Source: a virus
IMG/VR virus record: IMGVR_UViG_3300046170_000404
Coordinates: 1-59,619 of that record
Reading direction: 5' to 3' (one strand)
Length of the DNA stretch: 59,619 nt
The position numbers and the translations under genes are program-made. This document shows, one piece after another, positions 33,236 to 42,385 of this stretch; within the stretch, counting starts at the first letter, position 1; every line of letters starts with the position of its first letter. Under the pieces are notes generated by a model. The model saw only the letters and a program-made list of their open reading frames with translations. It did no database searches and was not told the DNA's origin.

Positions 33236-33787
33236 CTAAACCTCCTTTCTAGTTCCCCAAAGTTTTCTTTTATCTCCAAAATGATCTGCATATAAACCAT
33301 TTGCATCAACATAATGAAGAAATGTTTGAGCACACCAATCTCCTTGAAATTCATTTCTCCAATGAGTGAGGTCACAACCTAAATATATTACTCCATCTCC
33401 AGGATTTAAGTCTATTGCTTTGTCTTCAATAAAAATAGGCCACTCTGTTCCATCACTTCCAATATTTACTGTAACACTTATTTCACATGACGGTCTATCT
33501 TTGTGTGCCGACAGTTCAGAAAATTTTGTATACATTCTCCAAAAAGAATAAGTTGGTAATAGTGAAAGTCCTGTAAGTTCCTCCATTTTAGATTTTTTGT
33601 TACATAGTAAAGATTCCATAATAGGATCTCCGTAAATAGAAGTATCCCAATTTGTTGATTGTTCCATGTCAAATTGACTATCGTTAATTCTATGTTTTAT
33701 TTGACAGTAAGTATTTAAAATATTTTTTTCTTCTACTGTTAGAATATTTTTAACTTTTTTATATTTAAATTGTTTTATGTTGTCCAT
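33236..33787 (-). CDS. 2OG-Fe(II) oxygenase
   Basis: The iron motif is SAHKDRPSCEISVTVNIG (His-x-Asp, first two ligands), with the second His in IYLGCDLTHWRNEF and an Arg in the final strand region. The strand pattern fits the double-stranded beta-helix. Marine phages carry such hydroxylases next to structural genes; substrate unknown. It overlaps the next oxygenase gene by 13 bp, so two oxygenases are co-translated in tandem. Confidence 0.75.
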   Translation of the reverse strand: MDNIKQFKYKKVKNILTVEEKNILNTYCQIKHRINDSQFDMEQSTNWDTSIYGDPIMESLLCNKKSKMEELTGLSLLPTYSFWRMYTKFSELSAHKDRPSCEISVTVNIGSDGTEWPIFIEDKAIDLNPGDGVIYLGCDLTHWRNEFQGDWCAQTFLHYVDANGLYADHFGDKRKLWGTRKEV

Positions 33788-34335
33788 GCTGCAATACTAT
33801 ACCTTTCTCCGTTTTTGACAGGGGCTACTGAGTGTGGAAACAAAAAACAAGATGGCCAAATTATAATTCTATTTTTCTTTTTTTGAATTTTAAATTCATT
33901 AGTACCATTAGGGTTTCTAAAACAAAGTTCTCCCCCTTCATAATCTTCATTTAAAAAAATTATACAACTTAAAGTTCTCGACATTTGTGGTGCATGATCA
34001 TAATGCCATACATAATAATCCGATGATTGGTACTTTAAAAATTGAATTGATTCAATACCACTTGTATAAATTGTTTTAATTTTGTTTTCTTCTGTATATC
34101 TAGACACAGTATTTGCAACAATATCTTTAATTATATAAAACCAATGTACTTCAGTCATTGATTCACTAGAAGGATGCACACCACAAATATTTACTTTTCT
34201 AACTTTTTTGTTAATTTCACCCTGTCCAACTTCTCCTTCTTTCCAAGTAAAATTTTTACATACTTTAAAAAGTTTGTTTAAAACTTTTTCTGGAAAAACA
34301 TCATCATAAACATTAATGTAATTTTTTAAGTCCAT
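33775..34335 (-). CDS. 2OG-Fe(II) oxygenase, prolyl-4-hydroxylase-like
   Basis: YYVWHYDHAPQMSRTLSCII provides the His-x-Asp iron site, IFLNEDYEGGELCFRNP the typical L-N-x-x-Y-x-G-G-E-L strand, and IIIWPSCFLFPHSVAPVKNG the second His; ERYSIAAWTT gives the Arg. This is the closest match to prolyl 4-hydroxylases in the window. In phages these may hydroxylate proteins or nucleic acid. Substrate unknown. Overlaps the next oxygenase and DUF6065-like genes. Confidence 0.85.
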   Translation of the reverse strand: MDLKNYINVYDDVFPEKVLNKLFKVCKNFTWKEGEVGQGEINKKVRKVNICGVHPSSESMTEVHWFYIIKDIVANTVSRYTEENKIKTIYTSGIESIQFLKYQSSDYYVWHYDHAPQMSRTLSCIIFLNEDYEGGELCFRNPNGTNEFKIQKKKNRIIIWPSCFLFPHSVAPVKNGERYSIAAWTT

Positions 34336-35069
34336 TTTTTTTTATTCCAAAATTTATTTTTATACTTATGTAATATTCCTAGACTATAAAATATTTTGTT
34401 TTTAATTATATCATCTGTCGATGCACTTTTTATTTTCATATTCCAAGAATCTCTTTTAAAAGGTATTATTTGAACATAAGGTGTTCCCTTTTTTATTGTT
34501 GTTTCTAAATATGGATATTTATCTCCATTAATCACAATTGGAAAATTAATTTCATTTTTAAAACTATCTGTATCGACTATTCCAGAAATTATAGAAAACC
34601 TATCATCAGTATTATTTAAGGGTGGCACAAATAAACATGAGTAACCAGGAGGTGTTTTTATTATCCATGGATTTAATATTTTTAAAAAAGGAAGTTTTTT
34701 ATTTTTTTCTACATATGGAGATTCTCCTAATTGATGCGGAGGGTGCATATTTGGAGTGTTTCCAGTTAAATTAATTGATTTTTTATATAGTAAAGAATCA
34801 TCTGCTTCGTTAGGATGCCAAATAATATCCCCACTTCCGTCTTCTTTTTTAGAGTTATGTATAAAAGAATAATCTTGAGGTACCTTTAAAAGATAACCAG
34901 TTGTTAAGGTATCTAGAAAAGGCATACAACCTTTTACGGTTTGGCTTCCTACATTATGGTTTAATTTTTTAAACCAATCTGGAATATTTAATTTTATTGG
35001 AGTGGGATAATCTTCTTTAAATTTAACGTAATCTTCATGTGCAATAAATTCTATATTTTTAGAAAACAT
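34326..35069 (-). CDS. DUF6065-like hypothetical protein
   Basis: The 247-aa protein has IKLNIPDWFKKLNHNVGSQT, TVKGCMPFLDTLTTGYLLKV and NMHPPHQLGESPYVEKNK; it resembles a family often found beside 2OG oxygenase genes in marine phages (DUF6065). Beta-rich and cupin-like, with several conserved His. It overlaps the oxygenase gene by 10 bp, so the three genes may act on the same substrate. Function not established. Confidence 0.6.
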   Translation of the reverse strand: MFSKNIEFIAHEDYVKFKEDYPTPIKLNIPDWFKKLNHNVGSQTVKGCMPFLDTLTTGYLLKVPQDYSFIHNSKKEDGSGDIIWHPNEADDSLLYKKSINLTGNTPNMHPPHQLGESPYVEKNKKLPFLKILNPWIIKTPPGYSCLFVPPLNNTDDRFSIISGIVDTDSFKNEINFPIVINGDKYPYLETTIKKGTPYVQIIPFKRDSWNMKIKSASTDDIIKNKIFYSLGILHKYKNKFWNKKKWT

Positions 35070-35105
35070 AAAACCAAACTATATTTTTTTTATAAAAAGT
35101 AAACC

Positions 35106-35591
35106 TTAAATAAGTTCAAGTACACTCAATGATTCTTGACCTTGTTGAGTAGCATATTTTTCTAAACTTATATTCAAGGGAGCTAAAGATGATGTATCTA
35201 ATGCTTTCATCCAACTTACATATGAATTTATAATAGATATAATAGGTTTACCAGAATTATATTTAGTATAATTTTCTAGTTGTTCTATTTGTTCTTTAAT
35301 ATAATCTTTTAATTCTGCTTCTGTTTTAAATTTAGGTTCAGTAGTATTTCCCGCAGGTGCTGCAGGTTCTGTAGAAACTATATTTTCAAAAGTTATTGTT
35401 GAACCATCATGACTTATAACTTCTAATTCTTGGTTTTTTATGCCTTCAAATTGTTCCGTTGTTATGTCAAAAATAGTATAGCTAGAACTATCAAAATTTT
35501 TATTTGCATTTAAAAAATCTTCATCTCTCGCTATTCGGTACAATGAATGCATTTCATTTTCACTATTTAAATTAAAAATTGCTTTAGCCAT
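35106..35591 (-). CDS. Structural-region hypothetical protein (161 aa)
   Basis: Soluble, with an alpha-helical start (MAKAIFNLNSENEMHSLYRI) and a central beta patch (EVISHDGSTITFENI) and a helical end (DYIKEQIEQLENYTKYN). It directly follows the fibre gene and is 1 bp from it. It may be a fibre chaperone or tail assembly protein (that position is common for such), but there is no domain evidence. Confidence 0.6.
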   Translation of the reverse strand: MAKAIFNLNSENEMHSLYRIARDEDFLNANKNFDSSSYTIFDITTEQFEGIKNQELEVISHDGSTITFENIVSTEPAAPAGNTTEPKFKTEAELKDYIKEQIEQLENYTKYNSGKPIISIINSYVSWMKALDTSSLAPLNISLEKYATQQGQESLSVLELI

Positions 35592-35592
35592 A

Positions 35593-36867
35593 TTATTGTC
35601 CTGTATTTTCTAAAATTAATATTAGCCCTTGTTTTCCAGATGTTCCTGCTGTGGCTTGATTAGGGCTTATTGAAATACCACCCGGACCTCCTTCGCCATA
35701 TGATACAACAGAAGTACCAGTTGCTCCAGATGATCCATAAATTCTTGAAGGTAAAGTAGTCAAAGTAGCGGGGGCTGTTACAGAAGTAGCACCATTGTTA
35801 CCAGGGTTTCCTACAGGTTGACCATGCCAACTTCCACCTTGTCCACCATTTCCTGCAGTGAAACTAAAAACATTAGTTAAAGAAGTTGTACCACCAGCAC
35901 TACCAGCATTTCCTCTTGGGTTTTGTGGATTTCCTCTTGAACCTCCAGCTCCAACACTAAAAGGTTGTGAAAAAGGTTGCGTTATTGGTTTGCTTACAAA
36001 TCCAAAAGCACCGTTTCCTCCGTTTCCTCCTCCAGGCCCTGCACCTGGATTATAAGCTCCTCCGCCTCCGCCTCCGCCTGCGTAAGCATATATTCCAGCA
36101 AAGTTTGCGTTTGCACTAGCTGTATAAGTTCCAGAAGAAGGTCCTGCATTAACTTGTTTGAATATCATGTTAGCACCACCACCTGCTCCATCTGCAGCAG
36201 CAGTAAGTCTTCCTTGAGCATCAACTGTAATAGCCGCTGACGAGTAAGATCCTGCAGTTACTGCAGTGTTTGCTAATTTGTCAGCAGTCACAGCATCGTC
36301 TGCGATTTTTGCAGTGCTTACTGCTGAGTCTGCGATTTTAGCAGTAGTTACATTTGCATCAGTAATTTTAGCAGTAGTTATAGCATCGTCTGCAATTTGT
36401 GCGGTTGCAATTGTACCTGAAATATTTGCAGCAGCAATAGTTCCACCTAGAGTGTCTAATGAAATTTCATTTAAGTTTGTTCCATCAGAATATGCTGCGT
36501 AAATTTTTGCTTGGTCTAAAGTAAATCCAGTTCCTGATGCAGTTTTAATTGTAAGGTTAGTTGGATTAGTTAAACCTGTTGCATCAAATATATAAAATTT
36601 TTCTATTGAATCTGGGATAGTACAAATTGTACTAGCAGCAATAGTTGCTGATGCAAATTTAATTACCATGTTTCTTGCGTTAGATAATGCACCATCTGAC
36701 ATTACAAGTGCTAAAGTACCACCACTTGAAAGTGTTACTTGTTCGAAACCAGCGATAGCTTGTTGAATTACATTTAAGTTTGTGTTTGTTTTATCTCCCC
36801 ATGTACCAGCGTTTTCGCCAGTCACCATTAGTTCGAGTTTTAAATCTGTAGAATAACTAGATGTCAT
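35593..36867 (-). CDS. Tail fibre-like protein with glycine-rich end
   Basis: The N-terminus (MTSSYSTDLKLELMVTGEN) is a common start of tail-fibre-like proteins in marine podoviruses. The middle has the periodic pattern TAQIADDAITTAKITDANVT repeated, typical of a triple-helical or beta-stranded fibre shaft. The last part is rich in G and N (YAGGGGGGGAYNPGAGPGGG), forming a receptor-binding or spacer tip. It likely binds the host surface. Confidence 0.75.
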   Translation of the reverse strand: MTSSYSTDLKLELMVTGENAGTWGDKTNTNLNVIQQAIAGFEQVTLSSGGTLALVMSDGALSNARNMVIKFASATIAASTICTIPDSIEKFYIFDATGLTNPTNLTIKTASGTGFTLDQAKIYAAYSDGTNLNEISLDTLGGTIAAANISGTIATAQIADDAITTAKITDANVTTAKIADSAVSTAKIADDAVTADKLANTAVTAGSYSSAAITVDAQGRLTAAADGAGGGANMIFKQVNAGPSSGTYTASANANFAGIYAYAGGGGGGGAYNPGAGPGGGNGGNGAFGFVSKPITQPFSQPFSVGAGGSRGNPQNPRGNAGSAGGTTSLTNVFSFTAGNGGQGGSWHGQPVGNPGNNGATSVTAPATLTTLPSRIYGSSGATGTSVVSYGEGGPGGISISPNQATAGTSGKQGLILILENTGQ

Positions 36868-36903
36868 AAATTTTATCTCCTAAATAATCTAATAATACCT
36901 TAT

Positions 36904-37884
36904 TTAAGCTGCTCTATCAACCTCTGTCCAATTATTATTAACGCCTGGGTTTACTTCAGCCCATGCAGTAACAATAGGACTTCCTACTGAAGCTGCCAAT
37001 TGTATGCCTGTAACATCTATATTTGCAGTACCTTCAGCTACCACAGAGCCTATTGAGGTCGCTAATTGTAACCCGCCTACACCTATAATTTGACCTGGTA
37101 TATCTGCGTGTTGGCCAAGAGTCAATGTCAACTGTTGTCCCGTAACCGATTCATTAGTTGATTGAATTAGGGTTATAGAACCCAAAGTCATTGTAGCTTG
37201 GATACCTGTAACATCTACTGGAGTTTTAAGACCTCCTGTAGTATTTCCTTGAGACATTGTAGCTTGAACACCAGTGACACTAACATTCGCATCTGCAGAT
37301 ACTGTTGAGGCTGAGGTTAAAGCATCAAGCTGATCTTCCGAAGCTAGTACAAATATATCTTGATCAATCTGAATCGAAAAAGATGGATGAGAGAAAGAAG
37401 CAGCTAGTTGTTGTCCTGTAACAGATGCAGTAACATCTGTAAATGCTGTCTCTTCACCAATTGAAGATGTAAGTGAAATACCTGTAACTTGAATTGAATA
37501 ATTATCGCCCCAAGCAAAACTTCCCCAAGCATCTCTACCCCAACCTTCTCCAGTTAGTGTTGTGTCATCAATGGTTACTGCTCCTTGATTAAATTGTATC
37601 TGTGAACCAGATACACCAACCTCTTGTCCAATAGGTGTTGAAACACTTCCAACACCAATAGATTCTAGACTACCGGTGACTGAAACTAAAGCAGAGGTTC
37701 CCCCTACAGCAGATCCTTGAGTTGATGTTAATTGTAATCCAGTGAGAGTTACTTGATGATCAATTACGTGGGTTTCGTTCCCAATAGTTGATGTTAATGA
37801 TAGGCCACTTAGGTTAACGGATGTATCGCTTAGATCTCCCCAAGCTTCTGCACCCCATGTCTTCTTACCCCATCCAGTGGCCAT
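36904..37884 (-). CDS. Repeat-rich virion protein
   Basis: The 326-residue protein has about a dozen loose repeats of (V)TG(I/Q)Q(L/A)(T)x(T/S)xG (such as VTGIQATMTLGSITL) separated by short linkers, plus the motif GWGxxxWGxxxWG at residues 4-17 and again in the middle. Beta repeats like these form fibrous virion parts. It lies between two structural genes. Role inferred from composition and position. Confidence 0.65.
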   Translation of the reverse strand: MATGWGKKTWGAEAWGDLSDTSVNLSGLSLTSTIGNETHVIDHQVTLTGLQLTSTQGSAVGGTSALVSVTGSLESIGVGSVSTPIGQEVGVSGSQIQFNQGAVTIDDTTLTGEGWGRDAWGSFAWGDNYSIQVTGISLTSSIGEETAFTDVTASVTGQQLAASFSHPSFSIQIDQDIFVLASEDQLDALTSASTVSADANVSVTGVQATMSQGNTTGGLKTPVDVTGIQATMTLGSITLIQSTNESVTGQQLTLTLGQHADIPGQIIGVGGLQLATSIGSVVAEGTANIDVTGIQLAASVGSPIVTAWAEVNPGVNNNWTEVDRAA

Positions 37885-37901
37885 ATCATCTTATTCCTTT
37901 A

Positions 37902-38345
37902 TTAAGCTATTCTTAAAATAGCAGCAGAAGTAGTAAATGCAGGAAACTGAATTGTAAATGTTCCAGCTGTTGCAGTTTTATCACTTCCAAAATCTAACAC
38001 AGCAACTGCATCAGTAGTGTTTGTACCACCGTTTGTTTGAGTGTTATAGATTAATGCACCTCTTGCAGTAAGAGTTACGTTTTGAAAACTAAGATCAGCA
38101 AAATCAGTAATAGCTACTGAAGATGAAACTTTAACACCTTGATTTACTAAGGCAGCTCCACCAGCTGTGTAGTTTGATGAAGTCACTTCATTTGCAGTAA
38201 TATAGTTTGTTGTTGATTTTCCTAAAGTCGCTGAACTAGTATACATCGCTAATTTATATGTGTCTGTTGATGCATCAAAATCGTGACTTCCTTGAAGTAA
38301 TTCTTTTTTAAAAGAATCACAGATTGCGTTTGTTGTTATTGCCAT
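37902..38345 (-). CDS. Tail protein (147 aa)
   Basis: Starts MAITTNAICDSFKKELLQGS and contains TYKLAMYTSSATLGKST and AAILRIA at the end, a strongly beta-rich pattern seen in small tail proteins of this type of phage. Tightly placed between connector-region genes. Function not established beyond virion. Confidence 0.65.
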   Translation of the reverse strand: MAITTNAICDSFKKELLQGSHDFDASTDTYKLAMYTSSATLGKSTTNYITANEVTSSNYTAGGAALVNQGVKVSSSVAITDFADLSFQNVTLTARGALIYNTQTNGGTNTTDAVAVLDFGSDKTATAGTFTIQFPAFTTSAAILRIA

Positions 38346-38363
38346 AATTATTCTCCTTTAAAA

Positions 38364-39023
38364 TTATTGGTTTGGAGAGGGAGAGGGCACTACCATTCTT
38401 GGTACACCATCATCAAACTCCGCTCGTCTTCTTCTGCCCATTTGTTGTAGAGCAAAATTCTGTACTTCTTCAGTATACTTTGTATTGTAGATGTTGCCAA
38501 GACTGTCGGGTCCTTTTAAAAACCTAAAAGCTTCTGCTAGAACACCATGTAATAACATTGATTCTTGATAAGTAGATAAAAAAGTATTGTTTGTAGAAGT
38601 AAAATTAGGTGGATCAATGATATAATTTATTTGTACTTGTAAAGCTGAACTTGGAACTGGAGCTACCAAAAGGTTAAAATCATCCCAATTAGCCCAATAT
38701 TTAGGAGTGCCGGTTGCACCTTCGTTATTGTATTCTGATATAAAACTTGTGTCTCTTTTTTCTAAAAAAGTTCTGTTTCCACTTCCATCTATTGATTGAA
38801 CTGATCTTATAATTGTTAAATCTGAAGGTAATGAAACATATCTATTGTCAGCAGTAAAATTAGATGTAGAGTATTTTCTTAAATCATCATAGTCAACTTT
38901 ACCTGCAACATCTAATTCAACACTTCTTATAAAATCTTGAATAATTGCATCCGTTAAAACATTAGCGTCTACTTCTGTGTAGTTTCTAACTTGTGTAAGA
39001 AAAGATGAGTGTGTAATAGCCAT
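38364..39023 (-). CDS. Head-tail connector-type protein (219 aa)
   Basis: MAITHSSFLTQVRNYTEVDAN, then DFIRSVELDVAGKVDYDDL and a C-terminal helix (NFALQQMGRRRRAEF) are the usual features of a connector or adaptor protein of short-tailed phages. It overlaps the next gene by 1 bp, in the gp4-like cluster. Name is tentative. Confidence 0.65.
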   Translation of the reverse strand: MAITHSSFLTQVRNYTEVDANVLTDAIIQDFIRSVELDVAGKVDYDDLRKYSTSNFTADNRYVSLPSDLTIIRSVQSIDGSGNRTFLEKRDTSFISEYNNEGATGTPKYWANWDDFNLLVAPVPSSALQVQINYIIDPPNFTSTNNTFLSTYQESMLLHGVLAEAFRFLKGPDSLGNIYNTKYTEEVQNFALQQMGRRRRAEFDDGVPRMVVPSPSPNQ

Positions 39024-39460
39024 TATGATATACTAACTCCTACTGATCCAATTGTTGAAATTAATTCTCTACTTCTATTTTGAAGTGATGGGTCTTCTGG
39101 AACCATACTGTGAATTGTAGTTGTAATACCGTTTGATGTAACATTAAAATCTTGTGTTCTAAAAGCAAAGTCTCCAGGTAATGAAAGATTTGCTACTCCA
39201 ACATGAATACCACCAGAATCTGAAATAGTTTGATCGTTTGAAAATTCTTGAGTTGGTTGTTGTACCGTCATAGTTCTTGGGTTTCTCAATGCTACTGCAT
39301 CTGCTTTATGATAAGGTGGATCAAGTTGTGGATGTTTAGGTTCAAACTCAGATATGTGTACTAGAGAACCATTCCATTCTTTAACCATCTCCTTATAAGG
39401 AAATGCTTGTCCAGATCTATCAGAAATAGCTTTTGATCTTTTACCAGTTGCGAAAGACAT
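39023..39460 (-). CDS. Structural protein (145 aa)
   Basis: Begins MSFATGKRSKAISDRSGQAF and has YKEMVKEWNGSLVHISEFEP, known from marine phage structural genes located between connector genes; beta-rich C-terminus. It is one gene of the connector cluster. No function assigned. Confidence 0.65.
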   Translation of the reverse strand: MSFATGKRSKAISDRSGQAFPYKEMVKEWNGSLVHISEFEPKHPQLDPPYHKADAVALRNPRTMTVQQPTQEFSNDQTISDSGGIHVGVANLSLPGDFAFRTQDFNVTSNGITTTIHSMVPEDPSLQNRSRELISTIGSVGVSIS

Positions 39461-40155
39461 TATACTCCATCTCCAAAATAAGTTTGTGGAGAGATATAAA
39501 CTGAAGTTCTTGAACCGTCTTCGTTTAATGCTCTAAGTAATTCATCCTCATATAATTGTTTTAATAATTGTATTCTATCTGGTGCTCTTTTTTGTGATAA
39601 ATAATATGCAAGGCCAGAACACATACAAGGTAAAAATCTATAAGCGACATCAGCTGTTTTTGTAAAACCACCTGCATCTTCGATTCTGTTTATTGTGTAA
39701 AATTTTAATGTTGTATAAGTAGTTGCATCTGGAGCTAAATACAAACTTATAGTAGGTGTCGTTTGTCTGTCGACAAAATACTGCGAAGGTTGTCCTGTTT
39801 GTAATTTATTTGGAATTGCAGCATAAGCAGATCTATCAATTTTTGTTAATGATATATCGTTTGTTGATGAAGTATTTCCTGCTGCTGCAGTTGTAGAAAT
39901 ATATGCTTCAAGAACATCGTTAACATCTGTTGCAACAGTATAAGTTGCAGTTCCTGCAGTTAAAACTTGTTCATTAAGTTGAACTTTCCAAAGGTGTATA
40001 CCTCTGTTGCCCCATTCTGAAAATAAAAGATTTAAACTTCTTCTTGCGCTACGTAAGTCATTCCCACTATTAGTCCGCATACCACATCGTTCGTATGCTT
40101 CTTCAATAATGTCATCGATCTGAAGATCGAATGATGTAGTTCCTGACGTAGCCAT
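39460..40155 (-). CDS. gp4-like head completion / tail accessory protein
   Basis: MATSGTTSFDLQIDDIIEEA with YERCGMRTNSGNDLRSARRS is the classic start of P22 gp4-like or tubular adaptor proteins of short-tailed marine phages; a C-terminal helix (LKQLYEDELLRALNEDGSRT) follows. The 231-aa length fits. It sits next to the connector proteins and helps join head and tail. Confidence 0.75.
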   Translation of the reverse strand: MATSGTTSFDLQIDDIIEEAYERCGMRTNSGNDLRSARRSLNLLFSEWGNRGIHLWKVQLNEQVLTAGTATYTVATDVNDVLEAYISTTAAAGNTSSTNDISLTKIDRSAYAAIPNKLQTGQPSQYFVDRQTTPTISLYLAPDATTYTTLKFYTINRIEDAGGFTKTADVAYRFLPCMCSGLAYYLSQKRAPDRIQLLKQLYEDELLRALNEDGSRTSVYISPQTYFGDGV

Positions 40156-40161
40156 AATTCA

Positions 40162-40512
40162 TTACATTATGTCTTTGTAATAATCCAAAGACTTATCTAG
40201 TGGTAAACTTTCATCTTGTAAGCCCGAACCAGAAGTTCTAGCTGCACCATAACCTTGAGTAGATTTCATTTCGCCACCTATGTTTTTTTTCTTGATATCT
40301 TTAGAAAGACGACTTGTACCTTTTCCTTTTTTAGCATCAAGTTTCATTTCTCTGACTTGTTTTGCATACTTGTCTTCTTCAGCAAATTTACCTTCTGTGG
40401 CTTTCATCATAGTGCCTTTTTTAGCGTAACCCATTTTATTTCTTACATCAGTTGGTAATTTACCTAGCGATTTTTGTTTATTTGCCGGTACTTCTTTTAA
40501 ATTCTTATCCAT
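40162..40512 (-). CDS. Lysine-rich hypothetical protein (116 aa)
   Basis: Almost all helical with many K (MDKNLKEVPANKQKSLGKLP and MKLDAKKGKGTSRLSKDIKK); ends KSLDYYKDIM. One of several small basic proteins in the 40-42 kb block. They could neutralise DNA in the capsid or bind the connector; no family recognised. Confidence 0.6.
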   Translation of the reverse strand: MDKNLKEVPANKQKSLGKLPTDVRNKMGYAKKGTMMKATEGKFAEEDKYAKQVREMKLDAKKGKGTSRLSKDIKKKNIGGEMKSTQGYGAARTSGSGLQDESLPLDKSLDYYKDIM

Positions 40513-40529
40513 AATTTTCTCCTAAAATA

Positions 40530-40799
40530 TTATACGTCTATCATACCACCATAGTATCTCTTGGTAAAGGTACTGACATTATTTGGCTTTCCTCCAGGAT
40601 TACCTGCTTGTCTTTTCCTTGCAACAGCAGAACGCTTTTCTGAACTTGTCATTCGGGCTGCTTTTGCAGCAGGCACGCATTTGGGGTATTTTCTTTTTGA
40701 TCCACTTGCAGATTTTCTTCCACATTCTTTATATCCTCCCCCTTTTTTTGGTGATCCTATATCAACCCATTTTTCATTGAACCATTTCTTTAGGCTCAT
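40530..40799 (-). CDS. Small cysteine-containing basic protein (89 aa)
   Basis: Begins MSLKKWFNEKWVDIGSPKKG and has GYKECGRKSASGSKRKYPKC then AKAARMTSSEKRSAVARKRQ, a well-known phage/archaeal-type basic module (K-P-x-C). Co-transcribed with its neighbours with 1-bp overlap to the 40799 gene. Function unknown. Confidence 0.7.
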   Translation of the reverse strand: MSLKKWFNEKWVDIGSPKKGGGYKECGRKSASGSKRKYPKCVPAAKAARMTSSEKRSAVARKRQAGNPGGKPNNVSTFTKRYYGGMIDV

Positions 40800-41179
40800 T
40801 AAAATATACCTTTGAAACCTTTGCCTTGAATCGCTGCTCCCGTGCCCCTAGCTTCTCCGCCTTCACTAAATGTTTTAGAAAAACTAAATGTAGCACTTTT
40901 GTTTTTACCAGATTTAGTTCCAGTTAAACTTACTCCACCACTTTCATCATCAAATTTACGAGAAATACCTAATGATATTTCACTATTAATATTTTCTTTA
41001 TCAAATTTACTAATAGGTTTTGCGACTCCACCTTCTATAGTAGTTTTACCTTTTGAAATATTTAGTGTTCCTTTAGGTACTGTAACATATTCAGTATCAT
41101 CAACCCCTAGGCTTCCACCCAATGTTGTTCCTTTAAGTGAGTTTTTTAAATAGTCTGGTATACTTTTTTTCTTTCCCAT
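40799..41179 (-). CDS. Hypothetical protein (126 aa)
   Basis: Starts MGKKKSIPDYLKNSLKGTTL. Beta-rich (VTVPKGTLNISKGKTTIEGG, GISRKFDDESGGVSLTGTKS), ending AAIQGKGFKGIF. The same ending (AAIKGTKFKGVF) occurs in the next gene, so the two may share a C-terminal tag or motif. Unknown function; neighbours are connector genes. Confidence 0.6.
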   Translation of the reverse strand: MGKKKSIPDYLKNSLKGTTLGGSLGVDDTEYVTVPKGTLNISKGKTTIEGGVAKPISKFDKENINSEISLGISRKFDDESGGVSLTGTKSGKNKSATFSFSKTFSEGGEARGTGAAIQGKGFKGIF

Positions 41180-41703
41180 TAAAATACTCCTTTAAATTTA
41201 GTTCCTTTAATCGCTGCTCCTGCTCCACGTACCTCGCCACCACACATCATTTTATTTGTAGAAGGTAGTTTACTAAATTTTGATGATTTTTTCTTTTTAT
41301 TTGCAGCAGAGCCACTACTGTCTGTAGTTGTATCTATTTTTAAACCTCTAGGTAAATCTTCTAAATTATTGTCGTACCTATCTCTTGCCTTCTTTTTTTT
41401 AGCACCCATGTCTTTTCCACCACCATATTTAAGCTTCAGAGTGCTTAAAGTTTCTGCTTGTGCAGCATGTGTTTTAGATGCTTTTTTTAAACCCTTTATT
41501 ACTTCATTTACTTTTACTTTAGTTTCTCCACCAATTTTTTTACCTGCAGGTTTAGGACCTTTAAAATCTTTTCTTTTTACACCTGATGGATCTTTAATTT
41601 TTCCTGCACAAATCTTTGATGCATAAGCATTTGCATATGCGCTTGGATATACTTTGAATTTTCTTTTAGCGGCTGATTTGCCTCTTGCACATAATTTAGT
41701 CAT
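41179..41703 (-). CDS. Basic hypothetical protein (174 aa)
   Basis: Lysine-rich with MTKLCARGKSAAKRKFKVYP and SAYANAYASKICAGKIKDPS, a module common in small proteins of marine phages, ending AAIKGTKFKGVF as in the preceding gene. This module often appears in several copies in phage genomes. Function unknown; probably a virion or DNA-associated protein. Confidence 0.65.
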   Translation of the reverse strand: MTKLCARGKSAAKRKFKVYPSAYANAYASKICAGKIKDPSGVKRKDFKGPKPAGKKIGGETKVKVNEVIKGLKKASKTHAAQAETLSTLKLKYGGGKDMGAKKKKARDRYDNNLEDLPRGLKIDTTTDSSGSAANKKKKSSKFSKLPSTNKMMCGGEVRGAGAAIKGTKFKGVF

Positions 41704-41726
41704 GCAAGAATTATATCATTTTTTAA

Positions 41727-41867
41727 TTAAACAGTAAACGTCTTGGCTAAAGGGTTTTTCTTCTTTTTAATAGCTATTTTGACTCTTTTCTTTTTTTCTT
41801 TCTCGTCTCTCGCCCCTCTTAATTTTCCATCAATTTGTGCTGGTATTTGTCCTCTAGTTATAGCCAT
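41727..41867 (-). CDS. Small basic protein (46 aa)
   Basis: Starts MAITRGQIPAQIDGKLRGAR and is charged with a K run and the tail NPLAKTFTV. It lies between the basic protein gene and an oxygenase gene; the start overlaps the oxygenase end by 10 bp. Too short for standard ORF cutoffs but well packed. Confidence 0.6.
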   Translation of the reverse strand: MAITRGQIPAQIDGKLRGARDEKEKKKRVKIAIKKKKNPLAKTFTV

Positions 41868-42385
41868 GTTTTTATCTCCTTAATTTTATTTAAAAATATT
41901 ACAATAGTTAATCTTTCATTTTTATCTAAGCTAGTAGCTCCATGATAAACATTACCATCATAACATGCAAGAGTATTAAATGAATTTGAAACTTGTATTG
42001 ATGGGTTTTTATCTTTATCGTAAATTGTAGTACCCGTATAAAAATTATTTGTATCTTGATTTAGATAAATTATACCCGCTAAGTCAGTAAAATCTTTATG
42101 AATTCTTGTATTCTTCTTATCATGCAGTAACCAATCTTCGTATGTAATTTTATGAAACTGTATGGTTGTACTTTCAATAGATACTTTGTAACCATTAAAA
42201 TATAATTTTACTATTTTCTCTACTATGTCATCGTGAAGTTTTTGGTTAATTTCAAATAGATTGTCTGATCTTAATCCAGGCCAGTTGTCTTGGTTTGATG
42301 GTTTTTTCCATGTAATTTGTTTCGAATATTTTATAACTTCTTCTGGGTTTTCAAAAAAATTATTTTTAATTATTGTTGGTTTCAT
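41858..42385 (-). CDS. 2OG-Fe(II) oxygenase (DUF6445-like)
   Basis: The iron-binding residues are TRIHKDFTDLAGIIYLN (His-x-Asp) and YDGNVYHGATSLDKNERLTI (second His and Arg). The double-stranded beta-helix strands are visible. It belongs to the cluster with a sulfotransferase and another oxygenase. Substrate unknown; acting on a small molecule or glycan is plausible. Confidence 0.75.
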   Translation of the reverse strand: MKPTIIKNNFFENPEEVIKYSKQITWKKPSNQDNWPGLRSDNLFEINQKLHDDIVEKIVKLYFNGYKVSIESTTIQFHKITYEDWLLHDKKNTRIHKDFTDLAGIIYLNQDTNNFYTGTTIYDKDKNPSIQVSNSFNTLACYDGNVYHGATSLDKNERLTIVIFLNKIKEIKTWL

